Source: Trematomus loennbergii
Lineage: Eukaryota > Chordata > Actinopteri > Perciformes > Nototheniidae
Assembly (NCBI GenBank): GCA_012861695.1
Contig: JAAOOA010001146.1
Span: forward strand, 98,569 to 162,568
DNA length: 64,000 nucleotides
Reading direction: 5' to 3'
This document shows, piece after piece, positions 34,078 through 45,576 of the stretch. Under the pieces are notes generated by a model that saw only the letters and a program-made list of their open reading frames with translations, did not search any database and was not told the origin of the DNA. Each line of letters opens with the position of its first letter. The stretch's first letter is position 1. Position numbers and translations under genes: made by a program.

Positions 34078-35763
34078 TGGTTTTTCTCATTCTGCAGTGG
34101 AATGCTAGAAGCCTTATTGCAAATGGACAAGAATTCAAGACCTATATATATCAGTTAAAAGAAAAACCAGACGTTATTTGTATTCAAGAAACATGGCTGA
34201 AGACATTTGGACTTCATTATTGGGGGATATAGTGCTATAAGACAAGATAGAAATGATGGTCAGGGAGGGGGATGTGCAATCTTTATCAGAGAAATAATGT
34301 CTTATAGTAGGCTAACATTTAAGAACAGTCATGATTTAGAAATAGTGGGTGTAGAAGTTTGGATTAATAAAAGGAAATTAGTGTCCTGAATTTTTATAAT
34401 CCATGTAATAAACTCAAAATAGAGGAATTAGACAGTCTTTGTCAAGGAAATGAAATAATATGGTGTGGTGATTTTAATGCACATAATACAATGTGGGGAG
34501 GGAGATCAAGATTACAACGGACAGGTGGTGGAGGACTTAATGGAGGCAAAGGAATTAGTTTGTTTAAATAATGGGCAAGGTACAAGACTCAATTTTAGAG
34601 ATGGAACAGAGTCTGCGATCGATCTAACTCTGGTAACAAGTGAATTAGCTTCTGGTAGCAGTTGGGAAGTATTGGCAAATAACAGTATTGGGAGTGATCA
34701 TCTTCCGATTATAATCAAGTTTGATATAAGTAATGTGGTTGAGCTAGACGGTATCATGAGATGGACTTTTTCTAAAGCAAATTGGGAGATGTTTGCTAAA
34801 TTGTGTGATAATGAATTTGATCAGATTGATATGGCAGGAAGTATTGATGATATAAATGAGCAATTTACTTCAAATATAATTAAAAGCGCTAATCAATCTA
34901 TTGGGAATAAAACTGGTAAACTTAGTAAATGTGTTAAGATGGTACCGTGGTGGAACAAAGAATGTAATGATGCAATCCGAAACAAAATCAGGCTGTTTGG
35001 AAAGCTAAGAAAGACACATTCATTACACAATTTATTAGAATATAAGAAGGCACAGGCTCAGGTAAGGAAATTGTTAAAAGAGCAAAAAGGGAGTGTTGGA
35101 GAGGATTCTGTTCAAGTATTGGGAGAACTACGCCATTAGATAAAGTATGGGGAATGATTAAGAAGATGAGGGGAATTAGACAGCAGAGTAACCTGCCAGT
35201 GTTAGAGATGGAGGGGAAATTGCCACTGGTCCTATGGAGAAGGCAGAAATTCTAGCAACACATTTTGTCAAAGTTCATTCTTCGGAAAATTTGACAGAAG
35301 AAGGTAAGATCAGGAGGCAGGAAGTGTTAGATGAGCATCCTAATGTATATGAAGAAAGACATTCGTCGCAGAGTGTTGTAAATGTACCTTTTTCTATTCA
35401 AGAGTTGAGAAGAGCATTAAGTAAGTGTAAAATGAATGCTCCTGGGAAAGATAATGTATGTTATATAATGTTGACCAAATTAAGTGATTTTGCATTAGGA
35501 AAGCTGTTGGAGATGTATAATAAGATTTGGGAGAAAGGGAAGCTGCCAATAATATGGAAAGAGTCTGTCATTATTCCTATTAGAAAACCTGGGAAAGATC
35601 CAACTAGTCCAGGCAGTTATAGACCTATAGCTCTGACATCGCACTTGTGTAAAGTTATGGAAAGAATGATAACAGAAAGGCTGACATACTACGTTGAGAA
35701 AAATGAACTAATGACTCCTTATCAGAGTGGGTTTAGAAGAGGGCGGAGTACTTTAGATCCACT
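34078..35763 (+). pseudogene. LINE B ORF2, endonuclease and start of reverse transcriptase
   Basis: Endonuclease motifs QWNARSL, IQETWL, GSDHLPI and the WWNKECNDAIR linker are present. Breaks lie near 34203, 34375, 34500 and 35085. The reverse transcriptase is in frame from 35234 to GRSTLDP and then fuses to zinc-finger exon 1. The catalytic region is deleted. Confidence 0.82.
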
Positions 35764-36199
35764 CGAGGAGGAGCTGTCTCTTTCCAAAGAGGAGAACAAG
35801 AGACTCCAGAAACTACTGGACGCTGTTTTACAGCCTCAGCTTCGGATACACAGAGCAGGTATGTTCCCTTTACTCTCCATTAACACTTTAAACTCTTCAG
35901 TAGCACTTTATTATCACATTAATAACACTTTAGACCAGGGGTGTCAAACTCAAGCCCGGGGGCCAAATCCGGCCCGCGACTTCATTTTATGTGGCCCCAC
36001 AAGAGCTTGCAAAGAATATAATATGTTTATTATACGGTTACATGCTACTTTACAGAAGCACGTTGCCCATAAACGACATGTCCTACAATGCATCTCAAAT
36101 GTGACTTTTTCTCAGAATTTGACTTTTTTTTCAAAATGTCACTTCTCTTTTTCAAAATGTCACAATCAATGTTTTTCCAGAATGTGGCTTTTCTTTTAA
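35234..36199 (+). pseudogene. Chimeric ORF: LINE reverse transcriptase fused in frame to zinc-finger coiled coil
   Basis: A 321-codon frame begins in the LINE fingers region (ATLATHF-like segment, IPIRKPGKDPTSPGSYRPIA). At 35762-35764 it passes without a frame change from STLDP to LEEELSLSKEENKRLQKLL of zinc-finger exon 1. The exon 1 donor at 35858 (GAGCAG|GTATGT) is intact and in the same phase as in copy A, so splicing to exon 2 at 45577 would stay in frame until its stop at 46037. Without splicing it reads into the intron and hAT MITE to 36199. Expression is unknown. Confidence 0.7.
35764..35858 (+). CDS. Zinc-finger gene B, exon 1 remnant
   Basis: This retains only the second half of the coiled-coil exon (EELSLSKEENKRLQKLLDAV) and its splice donor. 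The first 92 coding bases, the ATG and the promoter region are deleted relative to copy A. The junction shows a 2-base overlap (CT). Confidence 0.7.
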
Positions 36200-36381
36200 A
36201 ATCATATTGTGACATTCTTACTGAAGAGACTTGCAATTATTTGCTCTAGACTTCTGCTTTCAGACGTAGTTAATTATGAAGTTATATTAATTAATGATAT
36301 AGTCTTAAAGTTACAACCGGCCCTTTGAGTGCAACCATAATGCTGATGTGGCCCGTGATGAAATTGAGTTTGACACCCCTG
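35936..36381. mobile_element. hAT-type MITE in intron B
   Basis: The orthologous copy of 13266-13711, with the CAGGGGTGTC ends and CTTTAGAC duplications (35928-35935, 36382-36389) preserved. Confidence 0.88.
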
Positions 36382-36389
36382 CTTTAGAC

Positions 36390-36883
36390 CCTTTATCAGC
36401 ACGTGCTGCAGGTAGTACATCCTGAAGTAAAAGTACAAACACCACACTGTGAAAATACTCCATTATTATAATTATTACGGAAGAGCAAACCTACCAAAAT
36501 AAATATATTTAGAAAAATACATACATTGAATAATATGCTATTTAATTTACTGATTTAAATATTACCCATGCATGTAGCCACTAGTTGATTAAATGTGACA
36601 TACATTGATACTTTAGTTTTAATGTGCTTCTTTATTCACCTTTTCTTTTTAAATGTGTAAAAGCAAATAAAAACAAATACTTTGGATTAATTCAAATTGC
36701 GCGAGAATAATTCATAATGAAATCAATCAATAAATATGTTCAATAATAAATTAAACACATCTAAAATGTTACTTGATAAAGAATAGGGGAACTCGTACAA
36801 ATGTCATTAAGTAATTCAAACGTTAATATAAATTAATGTAAAATCTCAATCAATCAATTATTGCCAACTTGTATTTATAATAT

Positions 36884-36889
<6 letters not shown>
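36390..36889. other. AT-rich intron sequence, copy B
   Basis: The counterpart of 13720-14217; no gene or site is recognised. Confidence 0.7.

Positions 36890-36926
<37 letters not shown>
36890..36926. repeat. TA microsatellite, intron B
   Basis: A TA run corresponding to 14218-14286. Here Tc1 sequence follows instead of the hAT element. Confidence 0.95.
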
Positions 36927-36931
<5 letters not shown>

Positions 36932-36966
36932 ATATATTTTGAGAGAGATATACATTAGTATTAGAC

Positions 36967-37524
36967 GTAGTCAAAAGTTTGGACACATCTTGTCATTCGA
37001 AGATTTTTATTTATTTAAATTGGTTCTACTTTGTAGATTTATACTGAAGACTTCAAAACTATAAAAGAACACATGGAATTATCTAGTAAACAAAAAAGTG
37101 TTAAAAAATCCAGAATATGATTTATATTTTGCTGGCTACTGCAGAATGCTGTGGTAGCCATGCTGGTTAAGAGTGCCTTGAATTCTGAATAAATCACCAA
37201 CAGTGACACCAGCAAAGCCCCCCCCCCCCCACCACCATCTCACCTCCTCCTCCATGCTTCACAGTGGGAACCACTCATGCAGAAACCATCCGCTCACCTT
37301 CTCTGCGTCTCACAAAGACACGGAGGTTGGAACCAAAAATCTCTAATTTGGACTCATCAGACCAAAGTAATAATAAATTAATAATACATTTAATTTATAT
37401 AGCGCTTCTCATCTGCCAAGACAAATCTCGAAGCAAATTCGAAGTACAGATTTCCACTGGTCTAATGTCCAGTCCTTGTGTTTCTTGGCCCACAAACTCT
37501 CTTCTTCTTGTTGTTCATCCTCAG
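36967..37524 (-). mobile_element. Tc1-type transposon, left part, first copy in B
   Basis: It starts at AGTCAAAAGTTTGGACACAT, the well-known fish Tc1 terminus. It contains GCAGAATGCTGTGGTAGCCA and CACAAAGACACGGAGGTTGG from the transposase region, with an internal deletion after ATTTATATTTTGCTGG. An insert of about 80 bp (TAATTTATATAGCGCTTCTC and neighbours, about 37367-37445) looks like a truncated LINE 3' end in reverse. It ends at the ATCCTCAG duplication (37517-37524) next to element X. Confidence 0.78.
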
Positions 37525-38205
37525 CAGTGTAGGATTTTCACCGACGGCCATGCCGTCATTGCCCCTCGGTCTGGCCGTGAAGCCCCGAAAATAATTGTAC
37601 GTCCTACGGCCACCATGGCCTGTGTGCCCCTGATACTGTTAACATTTCGAAGTTACTTTAAAAGCGTCAGAACAGTGGTTTCTGAACTGCATTATGCTGC
37701 GTTCACAACGGACGCGATGCAAATATTCTCATCGCTCTAACCGCTGGAGTTTCACCGCGGCTGTCAGCTGTGTTTACTCCTGTCATTCAAACAGGACGCG
37801 CTGGAGAGGGGGCGGGGCTTATATCCATGTAAATACTGTGGTGGAAACCAACTACGACAAAATTAACCTATTTGACCGTGATTTAATTGTATTACACGTT
37901 TCAAAATGATGCCGAAGTAACTACATACTGACAACGGTTAGTAAAAACCATGCTTTGACAAGTGTGCAGACAAGACGGCAGGCGAAAAACTTTTAAAATG
38001 CGTGTTCTCTGAATGGAGCGATCTCCATTCGATCAGATCAGAAACTAACATGTATCTGCTCCGTCCAAACTCACAACAACGTCCTAAAGACAGAATTAAA
38101 GCAGCGACTGTATTCACCATGACACAGACAGTCTGTGGTTTGTACATGTTTAACTTCTGTCTAGTTTCTGAACAGATATGAGGAGCAGTGAGGAGTTGAT
38201 TAAAG

Positions 38206-38298
<93 letters not shown>

Positions 38299-38560
38299 CA
38301 CACACACACACACACACACACTTTTGCATTTCAAAGTATTGCTTGTTCATACAGTTGAATGTTTGAGCTTCACTCTGCCCTGCTGAATGATGTATGTGCA
38401 GAGTTGGACCTTGAAGGCTGTTTCTTCTGCTCTGAAATGGAAATATTTGTTACATATTAATAGAATTTTAGATTTGATTTTGGATTTGTGAATGGGAGAA
38501 GTAGTAGATGGAAAAAATACCAAACACTAATTATTAATTTCATTTTATATACGGTAATAC
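37525..38560. mobile_element. hAT element X, first copy in B, truncated
   Basis: It begins CAGTGTAGGATTTTC and matches the full X elements until ACGGTAATAC at 38560. There it joins the first base of the BED-hAT element. The right third of X is absent. Confidence 0.82.
38207..38322. repeat. CA microsatellite in X, first copy in B
   Basis: An interrupted CA run of about 115 bases. It is longer than in copy A. Confidence 0.95.
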
Positions 38561-39926
38561 CAGAGGTGGGGACTCGAGTCGCATATTTTTTGACTTGAGA
38601 CTTGCTTGACTAACATTGATAAAACTTGACTTGACTTTGACTTGGTATTCATGACTTGAGACTTGACTTAAGCTTGAGACAGATGACTTGAAAGGACTTG
38701 TCTGTTTAAAATTAAATATTTGCGTTTGTTTTTGTGTGAGATATTACGTTTAGTTTTTTCGAAAAACGTGATTGGGTGATTATAGCGCCATGCGCGCAAA
38801 CCTGGCAACCCACTAGACGGCAGGAGTGTCAGTTAACATGGCAGCGGCTAGCGTTACTCCAAAAATAGTGAAGTTTGGATTCAAGGATTATGTTGTCGAT
38901 GACGCTAATAAGAAGAGAACAGCGGTATGCAGGGTCTGCAGCATAAAGATCAGTGACACGACCATCACAACATCCAACTTCATTCGTCACTACAAAAAAC
39001 CCACAGAGAAAGGTGCGTGAATGTGTTGTGTTAGCTAGGAAGCTAACGTTAAGTTTAAGCTACGTTAGACTTGGTTTCAAATCGATTAAGCATTGCAAAG
39101 AGAAGACAAAACGGTAAATGAACACTAGAACCACCAAGGGATTCATTTGTACTAACCCTGATACTGACGGGCCGTCAGGAGAGGGAGAGAGAGAGAGAGG
39201 AAAAGAGATGCCTCGTTTATTTCCCCTGTGTTATCAGAAGTTACTGTAAACTGTTGAATAATGTAGTTCATCTACTTTTAGTAGTTTGTTTAAATGTTTT
39301 AATTATGTTGTTTTTTTTGTAGAAGTGCATCATTCCTTGATTTATTGTAAAATGAATCTGAACTTTTTGATCTGTTACGATGATAAACTGAAGCAATTTC
39401 AAAATTAACCCAATTAAGTGAGTTTTAAATCGTCCTACTTAGTTTATAAGGAAATGATGAAGAGGAACAAATTAAATGATTTGAAAATGATATCTATGTA
39501 GGTGCTGACGCTGTTGGGTTCTAGTGTTAACAGACATTTAAATTAAATATGTGTAATGGCAAATGCCATATATGATTTTCTTACCTGGAATTCTGCCTTT
39601 TTGAACAGACTGACTGAGTCCTAGCTATATTGTCTGCAGTTCTAGGGTTAATATGAATCTAATATGATTGCCATCGGTCTAAATTAGATTTAAAATGATT
39701 AACTGTGTATGTAATGAAGATCATAGTGTGGGTTGAATCCATTTTCATAACCACTGTCTTTTAACTGATTTAAATGCGGAAACTGGGCTTATTCATCAGA
39801 ATTTCATATGACTTGACTTGACTTGCTTGACTCTCACCACAGTGACTTGGGACTTGCTTGATACTTATAGGTCAAGACATGAGACTTGCTCATGACTTGC
39901 ACATGTAGGACTTACTCCCACCTCTG
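38561..39926 (+). mobile_element. hAT element with BED exon, complete ends, copy B
   Basis: The 1366-bp element starts CAGAGGTGGGGACTCGAGTC and ends CTTACTCCCACCTCTG, so CAGAGGTGGG is the inverted terminus. The right flank is TA-rich, matching insertion in the TA microsatellite. The left flank is element X. Clusters of ACTTGACTTG repeats lie at both ends. One coding exon remains. Confidence 0.85.
38838..39012 (+). CDS. BED zinc-finger exon of hAT transposase, intact exon
   Basis: The ATG at 38838 opens MAAASVTPKIVKFGFKDYVV. CRVCSIKISDTTITTSNFIR then gives the C-x2-C and aromatic/His arrangement of a BED finger, completed by HYKKPTEKG. The exon ends at a donor, AAAG|GTGCGT. The rest of the transposase is deleted, and without splicing a stop follows two codons later. 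This DNA-binding fragment could at most compete for hAT ends. Confidence 0.65.
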
Positions 39927-39977
39927 ATATATATACACAGAATATATATTTTGAGAGAGATATACACTAGTATTAGA

Positions 39978-40535
39978 CGCAGTCAAAAGTTTGGACACAT
40001 CTTGTCATTCGAAGATTTTTATTTATTTAAATTGGTTCTACTTTGTAGATTTATACTGAAGACGTCTAAACTATAAAAGAACACATGGAATTATCTAGTA
40101 AACAAAAAAGTGTTAAAAAAATCCAGAATATGATTTATATTTTGCTGGCTACTGCAGAATGCTGTGGTAGCCATGCTGGTTAAGGGTGCCTTGAATTCTG
40201 AATAAATCACCAACAGTGACACCAGCAAAGCCCCCCCCCCCCCCCCATCTCACCTCCTCCTCCATGCTTCACAGTGGGAACCACTCATGCAGAAACCATC
40301 CGCTCACCTTCTCTGCGTCTCACAAAGACACGGAGGTTGGAACCAAAAATCTCTAATTTGGACTCATCAGACCAAAGTAATAATAAATTAATAATACATT
40401 TAATTTATATAGCGCTTCTCATCTGCCAAGACAAATCTCGAAGCAAATTCGAAGTACAGATTTCCACTGGTCTAATGTCCAGTCCTTGTGTTTCTTGGCC
40501 CACACAACTCTCTTCTTCTTGTTGTTCATCCTCAG
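39978..40535 (-). mobile_element. Tc1-type transposon, left part, second copy in B
   Basis: A near-identical duplicate of 36967-37524, including the internal deletion and the 80-bp LINE-like insert. It ends at ATCCTCAG (40528-40535) before the complete X. Confidence 0.8.
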
Positions 40536-41213
40536 CAGGGTAGGATTTTCACCGACGGCCATGCCGTCATTGCCCCTCGGTCTGGCCGTGAAGCCCCGAA
40601 AATAATTGTACGTCCTACGGCCACCATGGCCTGTGTGCCCCTGATACTGTTAACATTTCGAAGTTACTTTAAAAGCGTCAGAACAGTGGTTTCTGACTGC
40701 ATTATGCTGCGTTCACAACGGACGCGATGCGAATATTCTCATCGCTCCAACCGCTGGAGTTTCACCGCGGCTGTCAGCTGTGTTTACTCCTGTCATTCAA
40801 ACAGGACGCGCTGGAGAGGGGGCGGGGCTTATATCCATGTAAATACTGTGGTGGAAACCAACTACGACAAAATTAACCTATTTGACCTATTGATTTATTG
40901 TATTACACGTTTCAAAATTATGCCGAAGTAACTACATACTGACAACGTTAGTAAAAACCATGCTTTGACAAGTGTGCAGACAAGACGGCAGGCGAAAAAC
41001 TTTTAAATGCGTGTTCTCTGAATGGAGCGATCTCCATTCGATCAGATCAGAAACTAACATGTATCTGCTCCGTCCAAACTCACAACAACGTCCTAAAGAC
41101 AGAATTAAAGCAGCGACTGTATTCACCATGACACAGACAGTCTGTGGTTTGTACATGTTTAACTTCTGTCTAGTTTCTGAACAGATATGAGGAGCAGTGA
41201 GGAGTTGATTAAA

Positions 41214-41308
<95 letters not shown>

Positions 41309-41760
41309 TTTTGCATTTCAAAGTATTGCTTGTTCATACAGTTGAATGTTTGAGCTTCACTGTGCCCTGCTGATGATGTATGTGCAGAGTTGGACCCTTG
41401 AAGGCTGTTTCTTCTGCTCTGAAATGGAATATATTTGTTACATATTAATAGAATTTTAGATTTTTTGATTTGATTTTGGATTTGTGAATGGGAGAAGTAG
41501 TAGATGGAAAAAATACCAAACACTAATTATTCATTTCCTTTTATATATGGTAATACTAAGGAGGCATAGGCCTATATGATGATATAATGTTTGACATTAT
41601 TGATATTAAAAAAGTGATTTGTTTTCCATGTCATTCATGTGTTATTTATTTGTAAGCTCCAAATCCAAATGTTTCCCTCAATGGCCTTTGTGCCCTGAAA
41701 AAATGTGTGACACCAAAGGCCAAATGGACTTGCCCCTAAAATGACGAAAATCCAAGCCTG
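40536..41760. mobile_element. hAT element X, complete second copy in B
   Basis: The 1225-bp element has ends CAGGGTAGGATTTTC and, reversed, CAGGCTTGGATTTTC. ATCCTCAG is at 40528-40535 and 41761-41768. Non-coding. Confidence 0.87.
41213..41306. repeat. CA microsatellite in X, second copy in B
   Basis: An uninterrupted CA run of about 94 bases. Confidence 0.97.
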
Positions 41761-42526
41761 ATCCTCAGTAGTGGATCTTTGCAGCAATTGGACCATGAAG
41801 GCCTGATTCACGCAGTCTCCTCTGAACAGTGGATGTTAAGATTGTCTGCTCCTTGAGCTCTGATCATTTATGTGAGCTCTAATCTGAGGTGCTTTAATTT
41901 GCGGTTTCTGAGGCTGGTAACTCTGATGTATTTATCCTCTGAGCAGAGGTAACTCTTGCTCTTCCTTTCCCGGGGGGGTCCTCATGAGAGCCAGTCTCAT
42001 CATAGCATTCATGTTTTTGCGACTGCACTTGAGGATACATTCAAAGTTCTTGACATTTTCCGGATCGACTGGCCTTCATTTCTTAAAGTGATGATGGACG
42101 GTCGCTTCTCTTTACTGGGTTGAGTGGTTCTTGCTATAATATGGATTACAACAGCAGTGAAATAGGGCTTTCCACTGTGCACTAACTCTACCTCTGCTCA
42201 ACACAACTGATGGTCTCAAACACATTAAGAAGGCAAGTCATTCCACACATTGACTCTTGACAAGGCACACGTGTTCATTGAAAACCATTCAGGTGACGAC
42301 CTCATGAAGCTGACTGAGAGAAGCCAAGAATGTGCAAAGCTGTCATCAAGGCAAAAGGGGGCTACTTTGAAGAATCTAAAATAAAAATCATATTCTTGAT
42401 TTTTTAACACTGTTTTGTTTACTAGATAATTCCATATGTGTTCTTCATAGTTTGATGTCTATATATAAACAAATAATAAACAAAAAACATTGAATGAGAA
42501 GGTGTCCAAACTTTTGACTGGTACTG
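41761..42526 (-). mobile_element. Tc1-type transposon, right part, copy B
   Basis: It continues Tc1 from X to the terminus CTTTTGACTGGTACTG followed by TA. It includes GCGACTGCACTTGAGG and TGATGATGGACGGTCGCTTC. The site CATCATAGCATTC near 42000 is the empty target of the outer Harbinger found in copy A. Confidence 0.82.
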
Positions 42527-42941
42527 TATATAAAAAACACACATATTTTAAAGGGCCCATGTCATGGCCATTTCCCTGATCATAATTACATTGTTGAGGT
42601 ATACTAAAATAGATTTATACTGTGCAATTTTCCAAACTCACATTGGTTTCGCATACAGCATCTCTGTAAAGTATGTGTATTCAGCAGTATTCACTCTCTC
42701 CACTAAACGACTCGTTGGAGCTCTTGCCCCCCCCCTCCCTGTGAGCCTAGTGTGCTCCGATTGGTCAGCTCGGCCACTCTGTTCTGATTAGTCAACCACC
42801 AGAGAGGCTCCGCCCATGTCTAACAGTGCTTTTTTTCCAGCTGCTCTCAGCGGAACATCAGTCTTATAATGGCGTCGGTACAGCCGTATATTTTATACGC
42901 TAACAAACCGAACTGTACCTACAACTGTTGTTATCGAAGAG

Positions 42942-43204
42942 TGTGACGGCCCCAGGGCCTTTGTGTTACGATGGGGTGGAGCTGAAGAGGCTAATCAGCG
43001 CGATCACGGACACCTGGCCGGAGCCGAGGTGCTAGCCAGCTGCCCGGAGTCACACGGCAGCCTCTCTCTCTCTCCAAAGCCGCTCAGCGATCCTCTCCCC
43101 TCGACCACCTATCTCTGCATTTACCACAATAAATGTGCCGTGGTTTTGTAAACTCGTGTATGTCTCCTTGTCTTTCCGTTGTGGCCTACGAGCCGGTCAT
43201 AACA
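42942..43204 (+). repeat. Solo LTR (263 bp) in the Kolobok-like element
   Basis: It starts TGTGACGGCCCCAGGG and ends CGGTCATAACA. It is flanked by AAGAG at 42937-42941 and 43205-43209 and contains an AATAAA signal near 43130. This is a different family from the 24282 solo LTR. No full-length relative is in the window. Confidence 0.85.
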
Positions 43205-44373
43205 AAGAGTAAGTTATTTTTACCTGTTATAAACTACTACTGTTTGATGAGAAATCAAATCATGGTTTGCTATATATGAATGATAAGTTATAGGAGCAAA
43301 TAATTCAGGGAAGAAAGGATAGGCCTACTAAGTATTTCCGTTAAACTTTATTTTTAGAAATGTACAAAATGAACGTAAATATACATATATACACGGTATA
43401 TCGTCAATTACTCCCCGTTGTCAGCATCTTGCTTATAGCAGTCGGGGTTTTTTAGGACGATGCATCAGTGTGGTAGTCCCATCATGTATTGTCCGGCAGG
43501 ACCTGGCTGGACGAAATCAAATGCAAATCACAAAATATTAGAGAAACTTAGTTGTTTTAGATTCGTTAGTTGTAGTTGTGGTAGGAGTGTGGATCTATCT
43601 AATCAATCTAATGAACAGCTTGCCATCTAATATGCTAACTTAGCTTTGTTTACCTTGGTAGCTAACACGATATGAACGTTAGCTCGGAGGAACGGCAACT
43701 ATAATGTAGAGTAATACAACTACTATGAACAAAAGCTAGTGGTTCATATTAGGCTAGCAATAACGTGTTTATAATTGCAATCTTATACGGGTAGTCTGCT
43801 ACGTTCGGTCATACAATGTTTCCCGCTAGCATGTATAGCTAGCCTCGTTAGCTATACATGCTATCAGCGTCGGAGGAAAGCTAACTGTAATGTACCGTAC
43901 TTTGGGGGTCTGTGAGCGGGCAAAGAGAGGGGATTTCCCCGTTGTCTCTGCTGGAAGTGTGAAATAAACTTAGTTGTTTGATGTTCCTCAGCTTGCCAGC
44001 TGGATTACAATGCTAATCTACGTTTGCTAGTTGTTCAGTTGTTCAATATGCTATACTATACTATGAACAACAGATAGTGGTTCATATTAGGCTATCAAGC
44101 ACATGTTTACAATTGCAATCTTATATGGGTAGTCTGCTACATTCATTGTAGCTGGCATAAAACAAATGTTTTTCCGAGCAAACTCATGTCTAGCTCTTAG
44201 TAGCCTTGTTGTTTAGCTCGGTAGCATACACGCTACGCCAGCTATAATGTAATTACATTTCGCGACTGACCGTACGGCAAATCACCCGGAGTATACTGTC
44301 TATGAGTATTTCGTGTGTGAATGCAGACATTCTCCTGCTATGAGATACATGTATGTAAGGCCATCTGCTGATA

Positions 44374-44819
44374 TTAGAGTTGATATGGAAACGCTAGCAA
44401 CTTAGTTAGCACAGTTAGCACTGGCTTAGCAGTCCGAAACATGTTTACACATTTAAACAGTCGTGGTAGATACCTTGTTTGATAAATACACAAATAACAA
44501 TGCAAACTTACAGGTTGTGTACCCGAATCTTCTCCTGCTCCAAACGGTCCAAACAAACTAGGAATAGCATCGTCCTTCAGTTTCAAATGCTGTGCATATC
44601 CGGCCTCAAACTGGGCAATGTTTTGGAAGCTTTCGTCTGTGAAATGCCGGTTCTTCGAACCTCTGAAGGAACAGTGTTAAAAAGACATTTCAACCACTGA
44701 CTTCGTCGTGGTTCTTCCGTCGGTAGGACAAACAGCTCAGATTTCTCCTCAAATTTCAGGAAACAGGTCCTTGGCAGTGGCATGACTGGATCGATTGTGA
44801 ACTGAACCAGAGCTTCCAA
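44374..44819 (-). pseudogene. THAP-domain exon, frameshifted
   Basis: On the minus strand the ATG at 44819 leads to FEEKSELFVLPTEEPRRSQW, the middle of a THAP zinc-dependent DNA-binding domain. After a frame change near 44655 the second frame gives RHFTDESFQNIAQFEAGYAQ and LKLKDDAIPSLFG, the conserved HFT and AxP ending. The first CxxC is not obvious. No catalytic domain remains. Confidence 0.6.
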
Positions 44820-45058
44820 CTGTAAATGTTAGGCTGGCAGAGGGTGCGGCCAGCGCCGCTGGGTGTGGCCATAGCTCTTCGGGATTGGTCCATTTTGTTC
44901 CGGGTACCGCATGACATCATGCGGTACCCGGAAGAATCAAATGGGCAGTGACGTATCTCCAACGAGGCGTTTTGGGGAGGTATTTTCTGTGTTAGAGTTT
45001 TACTCGCTACAGGGTGTACTTTGAGGGTTTTGACTCTGCACACCGTTTACATGCATAA

Positions 45059-45576
45059 AAAACAACTTTGAACATGTACAGCAGTAAAATGCAACATACA
45101 CAATAATCAAGAAACAACATAAATGAAATACTCACAGGGAACATTTTACTGCACCGTCATTACTTTTACATAAGAAGGTGCCGTCAAATGTTCTGTTAAT
45201 ACTTCCATACTTTTACTTAAATAAGGTTTGAATGCAGGATTTTAATTTGTAACAGAGTATTGTTATTCTATACTGTAGGCATAGTGTATCTGTGAACGAT
45301 CCCAAATACAATTCCTTGTTTACATTGCAGCTATTGCTACGCCAGAAGAAAAACCCTTTTTCATTTTGAACTGGAAGTGGAAAGGGGCTGGGCTACATGA
45401 GGTGACTTGAGCCAACACAAATACACAATAGGTGGGACTAAGAAAGATAATGTGAAAATATAAAAACAAAGGCATTAATTAGGGCTGCAAAATGTCTCCC
45501 ATTGTAATGGTGATGAGATTTTTAAATGCTAACACTTAACAGTTTGTTCTGACTGTGTGTTTCCTGTTTCCTGCAG
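45059..45576 (+). other. 3' end of intron B
   Basis: Non-coding and matches 24160-24281 plus 24779-25170. It contains the unoccupied CCGTC site (45181-45185) of the solo LTR and ends in acceptor TTTCCTGTTTCCTGCAG at 45576. Confidence 0.75.

Larger units (their letters stand above)
32816..35763 (+). mobile_element. LINE B: copy of the I/Nimb-like LINE, 3' end deleted
   Basis: Closely matches LINE A (560-2693 plus 9885-10697) without the LTR element, so it shows that element's empty target. Its 5' leader (AGGGGCCGTCACAGCATTCC) differs from LINE A upstream of GAGTGCGAGATTGAG. It stops within the reverse transcriptase at ACTTTAGATCCACT, where a 2.4-kb deletion joins it to zinc-finger exon 1. Confidence 0.88.
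42552..45058 (-). mobile_element. Kolobok-like DNA transposon remnant with THAP exon
   Basis: It begins AGGGCCCATGTCATGGCC directly after TTAA (42548-42551). The same TTAA stands unoccupied in copy A. A THAP domain is encoded on the minus strand near the right side. TTAA targets plus THAP fit Kolobok. The right end lacks TTAA and abuts sequence shared with copy A at about 45059, so it is truncated. An internal tandem repeat of about 340 bp (around 43745 and 44082) and a solo LTR are included. Confidence 0.6.

Noticed and set aside
37938..38350. Cysteine/valine- and threonine/histidine-repeat ORFs at the CA tracts (also near 16.3 and 41.2 kb)
   Set aside because: They are translations of CA microsatellites inside element X.
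43745..44140. Repeat pair in the Kolobok-like element considered as LTRs
   Set aside because: No TG...CA ends, PBS, PPT or target duplication; it is an internal tandem duplication.
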